A DNA stretch of 64,000 nt from JAIQFF01 sp963788505 (GTDB taxonomy: Bacteria > Acidobacteriota > Terriglobia > Terriglobales > Acidobacteriaceae), in assembly GCA_963788505.1 (NCBI GenBank), contig CAWBGY010000006.1, forward strand, positions 1 to 64,000, given 5' to 3'. The notes under the pieces are model-generated. The model saw only the letters and a list, made by a program, of their open reading frames with translations, ran no database searches and was not told the origin of the DNA. The translations under genes were made by a program, and so were the position numbers. Positions 61,748 to 64,000 of the stretch are shown here, one piece after another. The stretch's first letter is position 1, and each line of letters begins with the position of its first letter.

Positions 61748-63279
61748 ATGATCAAGAGAATGTTCAGGCGCAACAGCAGTGTGCTCTTCCTGGTTCTATC
61801 TGCAATCCTGGTGTTCACGGGCGGGGCGGGAGCACAAACGTCGGCGAAGCCGTCCGACATTCTGGTCATTGACGCCTCGGCGCCGGCTCATCCTTTCCCG
61901 CATTTCTGGGAACATATGTTCGGATCCGGCCGGGCCAGCCTGAGTCTGCGCGAAAGCTACCGCAATGATCTGCGCCAGGTGAAACAGGCCACGGAAATGG
62001 AATTCGTCCGCTTCCACGCAATTTTCCTTGATGACATGGGCGTCTACGATGAAGACAGCCAGGGCCATCCTGTCTACAACTTCTCCTACGTGGACCAGGC
62101 GTACGACGGTCTGCTTGCAGAACGGCGTTCGTCCCTTTGTGGAGCTGAGTTTCATGCCGAAGAAGCTGGCCTCCAGGGATGCCCCGCATGCCTTCTGGTA
62201 CAAGCAAAACGTCGCGCCTCCCAAGGATTGGGGTAAATGGGATGATCTGATTTACCAGTTCACCAAGCATCTGGTGGATCGTTATGGCCTGGATGAGGTC
62301 GCGAAGTGGTACTTCGAAGTCTGGAACGAGCCCAATATCGACTTCTGGGCGGGGGACCCGAAGCAGGCCACCTATTTCGAGCTTTACGATCACAGCGCGG
62401 CCGCGGTAAAGCGGGTGAGCTGCGCGTTTGCGGGTGGGTGGACCGGCAACGGCGCAGGCCGCCTGGGCCGACGCCTTCATTCAGCACTGCGTCGAGAATC
62501 ATGTTCCGGTTGATTTCGTTTCCACCCACGTGTACGGAAACGACAGCGCAAAAGATGTCTTTGGCACGAACGAAAACATTCCGCGCGAGCGCATGGTATG
62601 CCGGGCGGTAAAGAAGGTGCATGATCAGATCAAGGCCTCGGCCCTTCCCAAGCTTCCCTTGATCTGGAGCGAGTTCAACGCCAGTTACAAGAACGAACCC
62701 GAAATTACCGACTCCTTATATATGGGTCCGTGGATGGCCGACACCATCCGCCAGTGCGACGGCCTGGTGGACGAGATGTCGTACTGGACCTTCTCGGATG
62801 TTTTCGAAGAGCAGGGCGTTGTGAAACAGCCTTTTTACGGTGGATATGGCCTGATTGCTGCCGGAGGGATTCCCAAGCCAGCATTCGCGGCGTTCAAGAT
62901 TCTGCATCAGCTGGGAGACGAACGCCTGGAGCTTGATTCCGATTCAGCGCTGGTGACCCGAGCCGCCGACGGTTCGCTGGTCGTTGCAGTATGGAACCTG
63001 ATTCCTGCGGGGCAAACGGGCGCTGCCAGAACGGTGACCCTGCAATTCAAAAATCTCGGCCGCGCGCGGCACGCATCCATCTCCCGAGTCGATCGCGACC
63101 ACGGTGACCCGCATCCTGCGTACGAAAAGATGGGGTCGCCTGTCTATCCGACCCAGGCACAACTGGAGAAGCTGCGCGAGTCGGTTGTGCCTGGTCCACC
63201 GGAGACTCAGGAATTGAAGGAAGGGAAGCTAAGCCTGACACTTCCAGCCAACGGCCTGGCCGTGATCGGAATCCGGTAG
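61748..63279 (+). pseudogene. GH39-like glycoside hydrolase broken by two frameshifts
   Basis: Frame 1 (from 61748) has a signal peptide and 'DASAPAHPFPHFWEHMFGSG' up to 'YVDQAYDGLL' near 62115. Frame 2 goes on 'NGVRPFVELSFMPKKLAS' and 'KWYFEVWNEPNIDFWAG' (acid/base Glu in WNEP) to about 62420. Frame 3 runs 'VGGPATAQAAWADAFIQHC' and 'LPLIWSEFNASYKNEP' (nucleophile Glu in WSEF) to 63279. Joined, it is a full beta-xylosidase-type GH39 of about 510 residues. Both shifts are of the same sense (one extra base). Mutation or assembly error cannot be separated here. Confidence 0.85.
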
Positions 63280-63287
63280 CGGGTTCG

Positions 63288-63417
63288 GGGTGGGCGGACA
63301 CTCTTGTCCGCCGCCTTTGATTTGGATTTCAGCGGTATGTGCAAACAGGCACCTCAAGAGCCTCAAGCAGTTGAAGGGTCAAAGTCAAAGGCGGCGGACG
63401 AGAGTGTCCGCCCCACA
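63288..63417. repeat. GC-rich hairpin repeat, family G, copies D1 and D2 facing each other
   Basis: TGGGCGGACACTCTTGTCCG (63291-63310, extending to 63320) and its near-complement TCAAAGGCGGCGGACGAGAG...CCCACA (63385-63417) form an inverted pair of about 32 bases. The loop between them is about 65 bases. D1 starts about ten bases after the stop of the GH39-like gene. Confidence 0.85.
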
Positions 63418-63567
63418 CCGCCGCATAACTCTATGAACCGACAAACCTTACGGGTCTGCAAGGCATCTGAATTTCGCGCTGATCGCAATTGGTGCCGCAT
63501 AGGCTGCGGGAGCGATTATTTATCGCTATAGCTTCAAGAAACCCCTGAACTTGGTTAGGATTCATGC

Positions 63568-64000
63568 ATGGCGGAGCAGCAGAGCTTTCTGAGCAGCTGG
63601 CAGGAGCGGCTTTCGGCGCTCCGTAATACCCCGCCGGTGCTCAAAATCGTATGGCAATCCGGACCCGGCGTGGTCGTGTTCGGTCTGGTGACCCGCCTTT
63701 TCGCCGCCTTGCTTCCTCTGGCGCTGCTCTGGATTCCCAAGATGATCGTTGACATCATCGTGCACGCCAAAGTCGCGGAGCATCCGGTGCCCACCCGGCT
63801 ATGGTGGCTGGTGGCGGGCGAATTCGGGCTCGCAGTGTTGGGCGGTATTCTGGCGCGCGCCATCGATTACTCGGATTCCCTGCTGGCGGACAAGTACACC
63901 CGCCATGTAAGCATCCAGGTGATGAAGCATGCCGCGGAACTGGACCTGATCGCCTACGAGGACCCGGTGTTCTATGACCGCCTGGAGCGGGCGCGGGCGC
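63568..64000 (+). CDS. ABC exporter, N-terminal membrane domain (partial, runs off the right edge)
   Basis: 144 codons from an ATG at 63568 with AGGA upstream. Translation: 'MAEQQSFLSSWQERLSALRN', a first membrane helix around 'VVVFGLVTRLFAALLPLALL' and a second around 'LVAGEFGLAVLGGIL'. The intracellular loop 'AAELDLIAYEDPVFYDRLER' is typical of the type-1 ABC exporter fold (DLIAYED-FYDRLERA). The ATPase half lies outside the window. Probable role: export of a lipid, peptide or drug-like molecule. Confidence 0.85.
   Translation, partial: MAEQQSFLSSWQERLSALRNTPPVLKIVWQSGPGVVVFGLVTRLFAALLPLALLWIPKMIVDIIVHAKVAEHPVPTRLWWLVAGEFGLAVLGGILARAIDYSDSLLADKYTRHVSIQVMKHAAELDLIAYEDPVFYDRLERARA

Noticed and set aside
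63481..63567. Search for a second promoter or attachment site before the ABC exporter
   Set aside because: Only an AT-rich patch (ATTATTTATCGCTATAG) is seen. No reliable -35 box.

Overview
The window looks like chromosomal DNA of an uncultured or soil Acidobacteriota (Terriglobia / Koribacter-like). This is inferred from the gene types: an Oar-type TonB receptor with an N-terminal carboxypeptidase-like domain, a Ser/Thr kinase fused to a TPR tail, many PilZ and receiver-domain proteins, short helical proteins of a kind I recognise from this phylum, Flp-type pilins, and GC-rich hairpin repeats between genes. There are no rRNA genes and no CRISPR array.

Region 1 (1-10.1 kb) is accessory and partly decayed. 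It holds a truncated PilZ/HTH pair at the left edge, a secreted di-heme peroxidase-like cytochrome, several small proteins, a cold-shock protein, an RHH/PIN toxin-antitoxin pair, two frameshifted HGGxSTG-type genes, an HNH endonuclease unit with a degraded second copy, a cupin, a frameshifted PilZ gene and a 5'-truncated LuxR/Sel1 gene. It ends with a membrane protein translationally coupled to an Flp-like pilin; a second Flp-like pilin lies close by (10.5 kb).

Region 2 (11-22.2 kb) is rich in signalling. It has a receiver-PilZ protein, then a minus-strand operon of HD-GYP regulator, large hybrid histidine kinase and single receiver. After this come an integrase remnant against tRNA-Cys, tRNA-Gly, REP-like palindromes, a short tryptophan 2,3-dioxygenase, an ABC ATPase, another receiver, a PhzF-type enzyme, a 1-Cys peroxiredoxin and tRNA-Sec (selC).

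Region 3 (22.3-44.7 kb) is one continuous minus-strand Wzx/Wzy-type exopolysaccharide or capsule locus. In transcription order it encodes a LuxR-type regulator, a degenerate receiver, a NusG-like antiterminator, a large SLBB export protein, a PAP2-Wzi fusion, a Wzz-like co-polymerase, a Wzx flippase, a Wzy-like polymerase, a methyltransferase, an AsnB amidotransferase, a second methyltransferase, a DUF2334 deacetylase, two GT4 glycosyltransferases, a sugar-nucleotide epimerase and a WecA-type initiating transferase fused to a CapD/FlaA1-like half. Many neighbours share 1-4 base stop/start overlaps, so translational coupling is likely. A strong terminator lies just past the last gene.

Region 4 (45-64 kb) holds a Ser/Thr kinase-TPR protein, a TonB receptor, and a uronate/plant-polymer set (GH28-like pectinase, uronate isomerase, a 3' remnant of an altronate/galactarate dehydratase, and a GH39-like glycosidase broken by two frameshifts). 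It also has a CHASE3-like sensor kinase, a GAF-glycogen phosphorylase fusion, an SDR and the start of an ABC exporter. Four intergenic sites carry the same GC-rich hairpin repeat family, mostly right at stop codons.
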